A DNA stretch of 64,000 nucleotides from Pseudosulfitobacter pseudonitzschiae (GTDB lineage Bacteria; Pseudomonadota; Alphaproteobacteria; Rhodobacterales; Rhodobacteraceae): assembly GCF_900129395.1 (NCBI RefSeq), contig NZ_FQVP01000010.1:53946-117945 (forward strand), given 5' to 3'. A program made the translations under genes and the position numbers. The notes beneath the pieces are model-generated. The model was not told the origin of the DNA. It saw nothing but the letters and a program-made list of their open reading frames with translations, and made no database searches. The stretch's first letter is position 1. Each line of letters begins with the position of its first letter. Below are positions 34,120-43,366 of the stretch, piece after piece.

Positions 34120-36516
34120 TCAATGACCGTGCGCCAGTGCTTCCTTCGCTATTTGCTCGCCCACCGGTTCACCGCCCGAAGGCCCGTCCTTGATCCGATG
34201 GCCGTTCAAAAGCCGCAGCGCATTGGCGACCACCAACAGGGATACGCCCACATCCGCTGCGATGGCGCCCCACATCGAGGCCATGCCAAACGCGGTCAGC
34301 CCGACGAACAGCGCCTTGGTCGCCAACGATATGCCGATATTCTGGTGGATGATTGTCATTGTCCGGCGAGAGTGGCCGATGAGCCACGGCACTTTGCCGA
34401 TATCGTCGGTCATCAGCGCGATATCGGCCGTCTCGATGGCCGCGTCCGATCCTACAGCCCCCATGGCGATGGCATAGTGCGCCCGCGCCATGGCCGGTGC
34501 GTCGTTCACACCGTCACCGATCATCGCGACCATGTCGTGGTTCGCGACGAGTTCTTCGATGGCTGTCACCTTGTCTTCTGGCAAGAGCTCGGCGCGCACC
34601 TCGTCAATGCCGACCTCGGCCGCCACGGCACGCGCGGTGCGTTCGTTGTCGCCTGTCAGCATCACAATCGTTTTCACTCCCTGCGCGTGCAGCCGCGCAA
34701 CGATTCCCTTGGCATCGGGGCGGATGCGGTCGCGAAGCTCTAGTACGCCGGTCACGCCGGTCTCGTCACCCACGGCAACGAGGGTGTTCCCTGCCCCTTC
34801 GATCCGCTCCCGCAGATCCGACGGAATGGAATTGCCGAACCCTTTCTCCTCGGCGAATCGATCCGAGCCGAGCCAGATAGCGCGCCCATCGGCGCGCCCT
34901 TCCAGCCCGCGCCCGGGCACGGTGCGTGTGTCCTCTGCGGCAGACACAGAAACACCATCGGCTTCGGCGCGGGCGAGGATGGCGCGCGCAAGCGGGTGCG
35001 AGGACCGCGCCTCTAGACTTGCTGCCAGCATCATGAGATCGCGTGCGGAGGTGCCGCCCAGTGGGTGAACTGCCGCCACCTCGGGCTCGCCCATGGTGAT
35101 CGTTCCGGTCTTGTCCATCGCCAGTGCCGTGGTGCGCCCTGGCGCTTCGACATAGGCGCCTCCCTTGATGAGCACCCCAGCACGCGCCGAAGCGGTGAGC
35201 GCCGCGACGATGGAGACCGGTGTCGAGATGACAAGGGCACAGGGGCAGGCGATGACCAGCAGAACCAGCGCATTGTAGAACCAGTAGTTCCAGGCACCGC
35301 CCAACAGGAGAGGTGGAACCAACGCGATGGCGATCGCCATCGCCATCACGATCGGTGTGTAAATGCGTGCGAACTTCGCGACCCACTGCTCGACCGGCGC
35401 TCGGCGGGCATGAGCATCGCCCACCATTCGGATGATCTTTGCGAGCACCGTGTCCGAGGCGGCCTTCGTCGCCCGCACCGTCAGTGTGCCCTCGCCGTTG
35501 ATCGTGCCGGCATAGACCTCGTCGCCGGGTTCCTTTGGTACCAGTGCGCTTTCCCCAGTAATCGGGGCCTGATCGACGGCCCCTGCCCCGTCCACGACCT
35601 CACCGTCGAGGGGGATCCGGTCGCCGCCGCGCACGATAAACCTTGCATTGACTGCCACGGCAGCGGCCGGAACGTCGGCTTCCGATCCGTCGTCGTAAAG
35701 AACCCGCGCCGTTGGCGGCGCCAGATCGAGGAGCGCGGAAACCGCATTACGCGCCCGCCCCACGCTCCAGCTCTCCAGAAAAAGCGAGAGCGAGAAGAAG
35801 AAGGCGACCGTCGCGGCCTCGAAGAACTCGCCGAGGCCGATGGCGCCCGCTACGGCCACCACCATGAGCAAGTTCATGTCGGGGCTAAGCCTTCGCGCCG
35901 AAGACCAGGCCTTGGGCGCGACAAGCCAGACGCCAAAAAGAATTGCGACGGCGAAGAGCCCTGCTTCCGCCATAGGCATCGGCACCTCGCCATGCCCCGC
36001 AAAGAGCCCGAGCGCGCCGCCCATGCCGGTCTCGACAATGTGGAAAAGGAATCCCGCTGCCCAGAAGCCGCCGCTCAACGAGGTGAAGCGCTTCTGACGT
36101 GCCAGATGCGCCGCCTGGTCCTCTGCTGCGTTGTCGGCATCCCACGGCTTCGCGCTCATGCCGGTCGTCGCGACCAACTGCGTGACTTCGTCGTCTGGTA
36201 TCCTCTCGGCGCTGTCGAGGATGGTCATCCGTCCGTTGATGACGTCGAACGCAAGATGCTCGGTTCCGCCAACTTTTGGACCGACAACCCTGTTCAGAAT
36301 CGCCACCTCTTCGGCACAATCCAGACCGGAGACTTGAAAACTTCGTCCATTCGACGGGATGGGTTGTGCCGGTCCCGTGTTGGCTCCAGCACCGCAGCAC
36401 GCAGCACCTTCTCCATTAGAGTGGGAAACTCCGCTCGCATGTTTGTGATCATCACCATGATCGTGACTGCAGTCAGAGCTGTGCTTGTGGTCGTGGCGTT
36501 GGCCATTGGAAGACAT
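34120..36516 (-). CDS. zntA: Zn/Cd/Pb-translocating P1B-type ATPase (ZntA-like)
   Basis: A 798-residue heavy-metal exporter. Very His-rich N-terminus (HDHKHSSDCSHDHGDDHKHA), CCGAG, one HMA-like domain with GLDCAEE, transmembrane CPC (IACPCALVIS, near 422), phosphorylation site AMDKTGTIT near 465, and MIGDGVNDAPAM. The HMA and His-rich type match Zn/Cd/Pb exporters. It lies behind a 19-bp-spaced MerR-type promoter and is probably controlled by the MerR protein at 9906. Confidence 0.95.
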   Translation of the reverse strand: MSSNGQRHDHKHSSDCSHDHGDDHKHASGVSHSNGEGAACCGAGANTGPAQPIPSNGRSFQVSGLDCAEEVAILNRVVGPKVGGTEHLAFDVINGRMTILDSAERIPDDEVTQLVATTGMSAKPWDADNAAEDQAAHLARQKRFTSLSGGFWAAGFLFHIVETGMGGALGLFAGHGEVPMPMAEAGLFAVAILFGVWLVAPKAWSSARRLSPDMNLLMVVAVAGAIGLGEFFEAATVAFFFSLSLFLESWSVGRARNAVSALLDLAPPTARVLYDDGSEADVPAAAVAVNARFIVRGGDRIPLDGEVVDGAGAVDQAPITGESALVPKEPGDEVYAGTINGEGTLTVRATKAASDTVLAKIIRMVGDAHARRAPVEQWVAKFARIYTPIVMAMAIAIALVPPLLLGGAWNYWFYNALVLLVIACPCALVISTPVSIVAALTASARAGVLIKGGAYVEAPGRTTALAMDKTGTITMGEPEVAAVHPLGGTSARDLMMLAASLEARSSHPLARAILARAEADGVSVSAAEDTRTVPGRGLEGRADGRAIWLGSDRFAEEKGFGNSIPSDLRERIEGAGNTLVAVGDETGVTGVLELRDRIRPDAKGIVARLHAQGVKTIVMLTGDNERTARAVAAEVGIDEVRAELLPEDKVTAIEELVANHDMVAMIGDGVNDAPAMARAHYAIAMGAVGSDAAIETADIALMTDDIGKVPWLIGHSRRTMTIIHQNIGISLATKALFVGLTAFGMASMWGAIAADVGVSLLVVANALRLLNGHRIKDGPSGGEPVGEQIAKEALAHGH

Positions 36517-36549
36517 GGGATTGACCTCGGGATTCGTTCATTCCACATT

Positions 36550-36580
36550 GAGATAGCCCCTACAGTAACTAGAGCTTCAA
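36550..36580 (-). promoter_or_regulatory. MerR-type promoter of the ZntA-like gene
   Basis: Minus strand: -35 TTGAAG (36580-36575), 19-bp spacer, -10 TATCTC (36555-36550); dyad GCTCTAGTTACTGTAGG at 36575-36559. Layout as in known zntA/cadA promoters. Confidence 0.85.
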
Positions 36581-36685
36581 GAGCTAAAACCAAAACTTGG
36601 TCAAATAAGGACACCGACCTGCGGAACCTTGAAACGCGCCGCTAAGTCTGAAGACGCGGCTGACCTGCCAAAGAGTGAGATAGAT

Positions 36686-36955
36686 ATGCTTCAAAAATAT
36701 GCGGTGATCATGGTTGCAACATTGGCCCTGGCTGGCTGTGCGGTGCCTCCGAAGGAAGACAACGATCCATTCAGGATCGGGAATATTCCAGAGTCTGTCG
36801 CAGCCCTCGCTGCACCCGACCAAGATCTCAACGCGGCACGGCTACGTCCCGAAGATAATTGCTATTGGTATGAGCATAGTGGGCCGGTGGAAACGACCTT
36901 GGTCCCGTTGCGATCGGCGGGCGGCAATCCCATCTGCGTCGCGCGCCAATCCTGA
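36686..36955 (+). CDS. Small lipoprotein of unknown function
   Basis: An 89-residue protein starting MLQKYAVIMVATLALAGCAV with a textbook lipobox (LAGC). The mature part has one more Cys pair (EDNCYWYEHSGP and GNPICVAR), probably a disulfide. No family recognised. It diverges from the ZntA-like gene and meets the L,D-transpeptidase gene head-on. As a lipoprotein it would be a client of LspA/Lnt. Confidence 0.7.
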   Translation: MLQKYAVIMVATLALAGCAVPPKEDNDPFRIGNIPESVAALAAPDQDLNAARLRPEDNCYWYEHSGPVETTLVPLRSAGGNPICVARQS

Positions 36956-36994
36956 TTGGCACGTTCGAGCTTCGGACTGACGACGCGCCTTGGG

Positions 36995-37660
36995 TCAACT
37001 CTGCGGAGTCACGCTGTCCTCGGCCGAATATAGGAACGCCGTCGAGCCAATCTCCACATTCGGATACAGATCGTTTATGTGCGCCATGACCATCCGGACG
37101 CAACCGGAACTTGCTCGGCCGCCGATGCTTCGCGGCTGTGGAGTACCGTGGATGCGCAGATAGGTGTCTCGGTCCCCGACATAGAGATAAAGCGCCCGTG
37201 ACCCGAGCGCGTTCTCAGGTCCGGGTTCCATACCGTCAACGATGTCGGCGTAGAGCTCCGGGTCGCGGTCAATCATGTTCTGTGTTGGCTGCCAATGCGG
37301 CCACCTGACCTTGCGCTTGATCGTGTAGACACCCGGCTCATAAAGTTTGCCGCGAGCGATCGCGACGCCGTAGCGCATCGCAGTGCCGCCTTCCTCGATA
37401 TGGTAAAGATAGCGCGCCACGGCATCCACATGGATGTCACCGGCCACAAGCCCATCTTTAGCTACAACCCGCTGCGGCAGAAAGCGCGGGTGCAGGCCCC
37501 ACGGGTTTGATGTGGCTGGGTTATAGCCCGGCGGTGTAACCTGTGCATCCCAGGCAGCCTTTTCCGCCTCGGTGGGCCAGGTGTCAGCGAGGAGCGGACT
37601 TGAGATAGACGCGGAGAAAAGTGCAGCGGTCGTCTGGATGAAATGTCGTCTTGTCAGCAT
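36995..37660 (-). CDS. L,D-transpeptidase (YkuD family)
   Basis: A 221-residue exported enzyme: Tat-like leader MLTRRHFIQTTAALFSASIS, substrate region AMRYGVAIARGKLYEPGVYT, and catalytic block RIHGTPQPRSIGGRASSGCV with RM following (Cys near 186), the classic SxGCxRM signature. It belongs to the ErfK/YbiS type. The start is at 37660 rather than the upstream 37702. A MerR-type promoter at 37778-37808 precedes it with a leader of about 118 bases. Confidence 0.93.
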   Translation of the reverse strand: MLTRRHFIQTTAALFSASISSPLLADTWPTEAEKAAWDAQVTPPGYNPATSNPWGLHPRFLPQRVVAKDGLVAGDIHVDAVARYLYHIEEGGTAMRYGVAIARGKLYEPGVYTIKRKVRWPHWQPTQNMIDRDPELYADIVDGMEPGPENALGSRALYLYVGDRDTYLRIHGTPQPRSIGGRASSGCVRMVMAHINDLYPNVEIGSTAFLYSAEDSVTPQS

Positions 37661-37777
37661 CTTTCTGGTTCCTTTCACGCTATGGGCGGCGATCCAACCC
37701 ATATCCCGAACGTTTTTGCCTAGGAAGGAGTCAAGGTGTTACAGACGACTTGCTCCATAGGGCCGACCGTTATCGAT

Positions 37778-37808
37778 GCCTTAACTCTTAAAGTTACTAG
37801 AGGTTCAA
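37778..37808 (-). promoter_or_regulatory. MerR-type promoter of an L,D-transpeptidase gene
   Basis: Minus strand: -35 TTGAAC (37808-37803), 19-bp spacer, -10 TAAGGC (37783-37778). The half-site CCTCTAGTAAC is strong and the second half (TTTAAGAG) weaker. Confidence 0.62.
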
Positions 37809-37928
37809 GAAAAATATTGATCCCGCACGGGCATGTGTTTTCGCAACTTACGTATGGACAACCCTTAATGCCTAGGTCAGTTCAAAAACCTCTGACCTCA
37901 ACCGCCCTTCATTGTCACCGTCTCGAGT

Positions 37929-38162
37929 TCAGGCTGCCTCGTAGTTTGTGAACGGCTCCGTGGTCCCCTCTCGATTGACCAAATGTACAACATAGGCCTC
38001 ACGTTCCGATTCTGGCCCATGCCCTGGCGATCCGTAAGGCACACCGGGGACTTCGAGGCCAACAGCGTTTGGGCGCTCATCCAACAGACGGCGAATGTCG
38101 GCGACCGGGACGTGGCCTTCGATCATATAGCCGCCGAAGGTTAATGACTTTTCGTTTTCCAT
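37929..38162 (-). pseudogene. Truncated DUF411 gene (C-terminal half only)
   Basis: From GGYMIEGHVPVADIRRLLDE onward it matches the second half of the DUF411 protein at 22006 closely (PYGSPG, EREAYVVHL), but the signal peptide and the CGCC metal motif are missing. A new start, MENEKSLTFGG, with AGAGG upstream could still give a 77-residue cytosolic peptide. It follows the DsbA-like gene by 96 bases on the same strand. Confidence 0.75.
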
Positions 38163-38258
38163 AGTGAGACCTCTTGCTCCAGATAACTTCGGAGATAGGG
38201 GTTCCAGCGGGTGGAAGATCAAGGGCTATAAGGTCCGATCTCATAATCGTCGCCCCTT

Positions 38259-38993
38259 TCACTCGGGGACGAGTTCTGCTATCTTTTCAAGAAGTGTGCC
38301 GCGCTCGATCACACCGGGGATTATTTCCTCACCCAATACGAACGTCGGCGTTCCAGTTATACCCAAAGCTTCTGCGAAACGCAGAGAGGCAGCAATGTGA
38401 TCACTCACTAAATCAGATTGCATATCTGTTTTCAAAATTTCGAGATCGAGCCCCACATCGCCTGCAATTTTCATAACGCTTGCTTCAACGGCTTGCGCGT
38501 TCAATGCCATCATTGCCTCGTGAAACTGCTGATATTTACCTTGATTTCTCGAGGCAAGTGACGCGCGCGCCGCAACTTCGGAACCGGGCCCTAGGATTGG
38601 GAATTCACGATAAATAATGCGGACATCCTTGCTTGCCTCCAGTACCGCTTTGACCTCAGGTGCCGCGCGGCGGCAATATCCGCAGTTATAATCAAAAAAT
38701 TCGACTAGCGTGACGCTGCCATCCAAGTTCCCGAAGATCGGAGCATTCTGTTCGAAATCATCGCGCAACTCAGACAGGGCATCAGTCTGCGCTTCGGCGA
38801 GCGCTACATTTTCACGTTCCTGAAGGATTGAAAGCGCTTCGATCAGAATTTCGGGTTTTTCCAAGATCGCTTCAAGTGCGAGACGCTTGATATCTGCTTC
38901 ATTGAGCTCTTGTGCTGCCACAGTAGTAACAGGAAATGCTGCTAATACTGTTGCAAGAACAATTTTCGACAGGCCGCGTCGCGCTAATAACAT
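38259..38993 (-). CDS. DsbA-family thiol oxidoreductase (Com1-like)
   Basis: A 244-residue exported protein. Signal peptide ending VTTVAAQE, an N-terminal helical region (ALEAILEKPEILIEALSILQ), the active site FFDYNCGYCRRAAPEV, and cis-Pro loop ITGTPTFVLGEEIIPG. The CGYC type and N-terminal helix match the Com1/ScsC-like group, whose members can be isomerases or copper-related. It lies downstream of two L,D-transpeptidase genes on the same strand and could keep their catalytic Cys in the right state. Confidence 0.9.
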   Translation of the reverse strand: MLLARRGLSKIVLATVLAAFPVTTVAAQELNEADIKRLALEAILEKPEILIEALSILQERENVALAEAQTDALSELRDDFEQNAPIFGNLDGSVTLVEFFDYNCGYCRRAAPEVKAVLEASKDVRIIYREFPILGPGSEVAARASLASRNQGKYQQFHEAMMALNAQAVEASVMKIAGDVGLDLEILKTDMQSDLVSDHIAASLRFAEALGITGTPTFVLGEEIIPGVIERGTLLEKIAELVPE

Positions 38994-39104
38994 CTTGAAT
39001 CCTTCCTAGGATTGAGAGAGATCCGGGGTGATTGAGTTATCTTCCCTAGGAAATCTTCTGCTGAAAAGCTATCAAAAACACGCTGATCTCGCCAAGGCAT
39101 TGTT

Positions 39105-39680
39105 CTAAGTTGCGGGATACAGGATCACACGCGTGTCCAGCGGGACTTTATCATAAAATTGGACAATCTGATCGTTCACCAATCTGGCGCACCCGTTTGA
39201 GACTGCACGGCCGATAGTGCTTGGGTCATTTGTGCCATGCACACGCAAAAAGGTATCGCCGCGACCGGGTTGAAAGAGGTAGAGGGCCCGCGCACCTAGA
39301 GGGTTGCTCAGACCGCCAGGCATTCCATTCCGAAACGGCCCATATTTCTGAGGCTCACGACGCAACATGCCCGGGGTCGGTGTCCAGCTGGGCCATTCCT
39401 TCTTTGCCCCCACATAGAATTCGCCTGCCTCATAAAGACCCGGGCGACCGATCCCAACGGTATAGCGAATTGCAGTGTTATCAGGTTGGGTCCAGAACAG
39501 GGCAAACTGGCTTGGGAAAACATGAATTTCGTAGGGATCAGCGCCTCCTGGGATGCTTACTATTTGAGGCAGGTACTCCGGCGGCAAATCATACTTTGGC
39601 AGCACTACATGAGCTGAAACCGGTTGACTGCCCAAAGCCCCGACAGCCCCGGCTGCAAGGACGAATTTTCTTCGTTTCAT
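39105..39680 (-). CDS. L,D-transpeptidase (YkuD family)
   Basis: A 191-residue exported enzyme: leader MKRRKFVLAAGAVGALGSQP, then TAIRYTVGIGRPGLYEAGEF and catalytic RVHGTNDPSTIGRAVSNGCA with RL next (Cys near 159). It is followed at 111 bases by the DsbA-like gene and preceded at 76 bases by another L,D-transpeptidase, so the three probably share the MerR-type promoter at 40377. Confidence 0.92.
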   Translation of the reverse strand: MKRRKFVLAAGAVGALGSQPVSAHVVLPKYDLPPEYLPQIVSIPGGADPYEIHVFPSQFALFWTQPDNTAIRYTVGIGRPGLYEAGEFYVGAKKEWPSWTPTPGMLRREPQKYGPFRNGMPGGLSNPLGARALYLFQPGRGDTFLRVHGTNDPSTIGRAVSNGCARLVNDQIVQFYDKVPLDTRVILYPAT

Positions 39681-39756
39681 GAGGCTATGGCTTTCGGATA
39701 GTGGACGTAGAATGAGCCCTGGTACACGAGCTCAGACTTTAACAAGTCATGCGGAA

Positions 39757-40347
39757 TCAAAACAGTTTCACTTGTGTTCCTACTTCGGCCAAAGCGAACA
39801 ATTCTTTGATATGTTCGTTATAAAGACCAATGCACCCATTTGATGATCGGCGGCCAATCTTCCGCGTGTCTCCTGTCCCGTGGACGCGATAATACTGCCA
39901 TGACAGGTAGAGAGCGTGCGTGCCCAAAGGATTATCAGGACCAGGTGGAAAGTAGTCGGGCCATTCAGGATTGCGGATTTTCATTGAAGGAGTTGGGCGC
40001 CAGCTTGGTCCCTCCACTTTTTTGATCACGCTAGTGTACCCGCGTTTGGTAAGATCTTCGGACTCAGGCACACTGGAAGGATAAAGCTTATAAACGCTTT
40101 GGTCTTCGGACCAATACTGCACCGCTCGGGAATCTATATCGCAGAGTATTACCCCATGTTTCAGGTTGTCGAAGTGATCCTCCCAATTCGCGACAGCAAA
40201 ACCGGACGAGTTCCTACGTACAACCGGTGATGCTAGCGGAGGCGTGTTTTGGGCAAATGCGGTGCCCGCTTTCAGAGTGAGGCCGCTCGCCGCTGCTCCA
40301 AGCAGGATACTGCGCCGCGAGATAGCCGCATCTTTTACAAACCTCAT
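39757..40347 (-). CDS. L,D-transpeptidase (YkuD family)
   Basis: A 196-residue exported enzyme. Twin-Arg-like leader (AISRRSILLGAAASGLTLKA), VQYWSEDQSVYKLYPSSVPE, PGPDNPLGTHALYLSWQYYR, and catalytic HGTGDTRKIGRRSSNGCIGL (Cys near 171). It is the intact partner of the decayed gene at 6259-6826. It heads a minus-strand set with a second L,D-transpeptidase, a DsbA-like gene and a DUF411 fragment. Confidence 0.93.
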   Translation of the reverse strand: MRFVKDAAISRRSILLGAAASGLTLKAGTAFAQNTPPLASPVVRRNSSGFAVANWEDHFDNLKHGVILCDIDSRAVQYWSEDQSVYKLYPSSVPESEDLTKRGYTSVIKKVEGPSWRPTPSMKIRNPEWPDYFPPGPDNPLGTHALYLSWQYYRVHGTGDTRKIGRRSSNGCIGLYNEHIKELFALAEVGTQVKLF

Positions 40348-40376
40348 TCCACTACCCTCAAACTAAACTTTTCCGG

Positions 40377-40407
40377 TTTCTACAACCTTCACCCACTGGA
40401 GGTTCAA
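40377..40407 (-). promoter_or_regulatory. MerR-type promoter of the LDT-LDT-DsbA set
   Basis: Minus strand: -35 TTGAAC (40407-40402), 19-bp spacer, -10 TAGAAA (40382-40377), the same -10 as the ccmF promoter. Dyad ACCTCCAGTGGGTGAAGGT is imperfect and intermediate between the CTACAGT and CTTCCAGT types. Confidence 0.65.
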
Positions 40408-40469
40408 CCAATTTAATATCACAAAAATGTGAGGTCAGTAATTCTGAGATTTTCTACAGGCGAGTGATA

Positions 40470-40690
40470 GCGTCTGAGATGCTCCCCGAAATTCAGACAC
40501 TGGCGTAAGCTGCGATTTGTAGTCTGCTGATCTTCAACACGAAGGAGATCTGACATGTCGAAACGGAAGCAGCATCGCCCAGAATTTAAGACCAAGGCCG
40601 CATTAGAGGCGCTGAAGGGCGAAGAGACGGTCAGCGAGTTGACCAGTTGATTTGGGGTTCACTCAACGATGCCCCCTCAATGGAAATTAT
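40470..40690 (+). mobile_element. IS3-family insertion sequence remnant (left end and orfA start)
   Basis: The frame at 40555 reads MSKRKQHRPEFKTKAALEAL then KGEETVSELTS, the typical opening of IS3-family OrfA, followed by a stop (TGA in place of an Arg codon) and FGVHSTMPPQWK. The upstream text TTTGTAGTCTGCTGATCTTC is a common left-end leader of this group. Only about 220 bp remain; the rest of orfA, all of orfB and the right end are gone. It abuts the cusA fragment, so recombination at the IS probably deleted the 5' part of cusA. Confidence 0.75.
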
Positions 40691-40713
40691 ATGCCTGCCC
40701 GGGTCACTTCTGA

Positions 40714-41985
40714 GTGGAAATCAACAGCCTGCGGCAGGAAATGGATGCCGCCCTGCAATTTCCCGGCGTATCGAACGCCTGGACGATGCCGATCCGGGCG
40801 CGCATCGACATGCTGTCCACCGGCATCCGCACGCCGGTGGGCATCAAGGTTTATGGCACGAGTCTGACCGAGATGGAAAAGGTCGCCCGCGAGGTCGAAG
40901 CCGTGGTACGCACGGTGCCCGGAACGACCAGCGCCTATGCCGAACGGGTGATCGGCGGCTATTACCTCGACATCACCCCGGACCGTACGGCGCTTGGCCG
41001 CTACGGCCTGTCGGTGCAGGATGTGCAAGAGGTGATCGGCATGGCCCTGGGAGCCAAGGCGATCACGCAGACCGTCGAGGGCCGCGAGCGCTACGACGTC
41101 GCTGTGCGTTATCCGGCGACCCTGAGGTCAGATCCGGAGGCCATCGGGCGTGAGGTTCAGGTTGCACTGCCGGACGGAGGCACCATTCCGCTGGGAGATG
41201 TGGCCACCATCGAACGCACCCGTGGCGCCACTTCGATCCGGACCGAAAACGGACAGCTTGCCGTCTATATCTTCGTCGATATCATCGGACGCGATCTAGG
41301 CGGCTACGTGGCGGAAGCTCAAGCGGCAGTCGCGACCTCCGTCACCCTGCCACCTGGCTATTCCCTGGGCTGGAGCGGCCAGTTCGAATATCTTGAACGT
41401 GCGAAACAGCGGCTGGCCACCGTTGTGCCGCTGACACTGGCGCTGATCTTCCTGCTGCTTTACCTAAACTTCCGCCGCCTGACGGAAACCTTGATCGTGA
41501 TGCTGTCGCTGCCCTTCGCTTTGGTAGGTGGCATCTGGCTCATGTGGTTCATGGGCTTCAATATGTCAGTTGCGGTGGCCGTCGGGTTTATCGCGCTGGC
41601 CGGGGTGGCGGCTGAAACCGGGGTGATCATGTTGATCTATCTCGATCAGGCGTTGAATGAAGCGCGTGACCGCGCGGACGGTCGGGACCTGACCCGCGAC
41701 GAACTTTACGCCGCGATCATGGTGGGTGCAGTAGATCGAGTGCGCCCCAAGATGATGACGGTTGTAGCGATCATGGCGGGCCTGATGCCGATCCTTTGGG
41801 CGCACGGCACAGGCTCTGAAATCATGCAGCGCATCGCCGTCCCGATGATCGGCGGGATGGTGTCGTCCACCTTACTGACCCTGATCGTGATTCCGGCGGT
41901 CTACGGTATCATCAAGGGCTGGAGCCTGAAGAAAACTGTCGCCGCGGATCATTGGCCTCTCGACCGGGCCGCAGAGCAGGTGTAG
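40714..41985 (+). pseudogene. cusA: 3' fragment of a CusA-type RND copper/silver efflux gene
   Basis: The 423 codons correspond to the last ~40% of a CusA (full length about 1,040): LRQEMDAALQFPGVSNAWTM, IDMLSTGIRTPVGIKVYGTS, membrane helices with FVDIIGRDLGGYV and the Met-bearing GFNMSVAVAVGFIALAGVAA. The first half, including helices 1-6 and most of the pump's first repeat, is absent. The frame is still open, so decay after truncation is recent or selection remains. It is joined to an IS3 remnant at about 40700. No cusB or cusF partner operon is intact. Confidence 0.85.
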
Positions 41986-42028
41986 CGGAATTAAGGAAGA
42001 ACGGGCACATTCAAATGGTCGCTGCAAT

Positions 42029-43270
42029 TCATGGCGCCAGCGCAACTTCGACCACGCGGACTGTGGTGCTTCTGTCTGAAGCTCCTGTCGGTTGGGTCCA
42101 GGCCACAAATGCACCGGCTTCTCCGCGTGTCATTCGCGGAAAGCCGACCGATCCAGCACCCCGATTGACGTAGAGAGCCTGGGGCGCGGCGCATCCGGTA
42201 CCACGGGATACATGGCACAGAACGATCGCCTCACCGCCACTCACATATTCCATCCAGAGTGCCAAAACGCTTCCATCCAGCATTTGCAGAACATCGACCC
42301 GACCCGAGGCCGCGCCGAGGTCGAGGCGGAGCGGTTCGTCGAACTGCATTCCTCCATCGTCCGAAAAGGCAATACGAACCCTCGGTTCGTCTGATGCTGC
42401 AGTAAACCAGATGACGGTTGCCTTGTCGCCGATCGCATCAATGGCTGGGCCATTTACGGGGCAGCCGGCAATTTCCCATCCGTCGTTGTGAACAGTGAGG
42501 GGTTGCGTCCATTCCCCTCCGATAGATCGGACAATCGAAATATCGCGGATTTCCTCGGCGGTTCGATCACGATAGACCGCCACGAAATCGCCCGAGGCGG
42601 TCCGCGCTGCGGACGTCTGACAACAAGTACAAGCGCGCGCGTCCAACAGGCTTTCTGGCTTCATCGCTCCGTCAGAGTCGACCTGTCGCGCGCGCAGCTG
42701 CATCGCATTCTCGAAGCTTTCGCCTTCTGTCTGATTGTCATACTCCCGGCCATCCAGCCACAGCGCCGTCAACCCGCCAAACTGATCGGGAATTAACGAA
42801 ACAAAACCGTGCTCGCGTTGAGATCTGTCATCGTGCGGAATAAGCGGTTCCGTCCAGCTTCTGCCCTCATCCATGGAAAAAGCGATATTGACGTCATACT
42901 GGTAGTCACCTTCCCCATTCAGTTTCAGCCATTGTGCCGCCAGTCCACCATCGGCCAGTACCGCTACCGATGGGAAATCGGCCCAGTTGATGTAAATCTT
43001 TGACGATTTATGAATTGTGCGAGCGTCCGACCACTCACTGCCATCGAGTATGGCCATGCGAACTTCCGCTTCGGCTCCGTTTTCTTCTGTCCAGCTCAAT
43101 ATGATCCGGCCATCCGGCAAGGTTGCAAGTGATGGTTCACGGGCACTGATGCCGACCGGTGCTGCACGGTCGGTCAATCTGAAGAGGGCGGTTTCCTCGG
43201 CATGAGTTGCAGGGAAAGAACTGAAAAATGCAGCAAGGATCAGGATCGATGCAGCGAGACACTTACTCAT
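42029..43270 (-). CDS. BNR/sialidase-fold periplasmic protein with CxCC motif
   Basis: A 413-residue exported protein: signal peptide (SKCLAASILILAAFFSSFPA), then repeated BNR-like blades (LPDGRIILSWTEENG, FSMDEGRSWTEPLIP, FSDDGGMQFDEPLRL) of a six-bladed propeller. A Cys cluster, DARACTCCQTSAARTASGDF, is placed mid-protein and could bind copper. Catalytic sialidase residues are not evident, so it is probably a binding protein. It is the last gene of the cupredoxin-ABC-cytochrome c set. The start is at 43270; the frame is open to 43345. Confidence 0.75.
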   Translation of the reverse strand: MSKCLAASILILAAFFSSFPATHAEETALFRLTDRAAPVGISAREPSLATLPDGRIILSWTEENGAEAEVRMAILDGSEWSDARTIHKSSKIYINWADFPSVAVLADGGLAAQWLKLNGEGDYQYDVNIAFSMDEGRSWTEPLIPHDDRSQREHGFVSLIPDQFGGLTALWLDGREYDNQTEGESFENAMQLRARQVDSDGAMKPESLLDARACTCCQTSAARTASGDFVAVYRDRTAEEIRDISIVRSIGGEWTQPLTVHNDGWEIAGCPVNGPAIDAIGDKATVIWFTAASDEPRVRIAFSDDGGMQFDEPLRLDLGAASGRVDVLQMLDGSVLALWMEYVSGGEAIVLCHVSRGTGCAAPQALYVNRGAGSVGFPRMTRGEAGAFVAWTQPTGASDRSTTVRVVEVALAP

Positions 43271-43366
43271 ACAGAGAATTATCCCCACTAGTCGTGGCCA
43301 TGTTGCGGCGAACCCATTGGTAGTTGATCGGGAACCAAATCCCACCCTTTTGTCCGTCGAAACGGC

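Noticed and set aside
35065..36645. Plus-strand ORF of 526 codons opposite the ZntA-like gene
   Set aside because: Antisense to a complete P-type ATPase with all motifs; rich in Arg/His as expected for a mirror frame.
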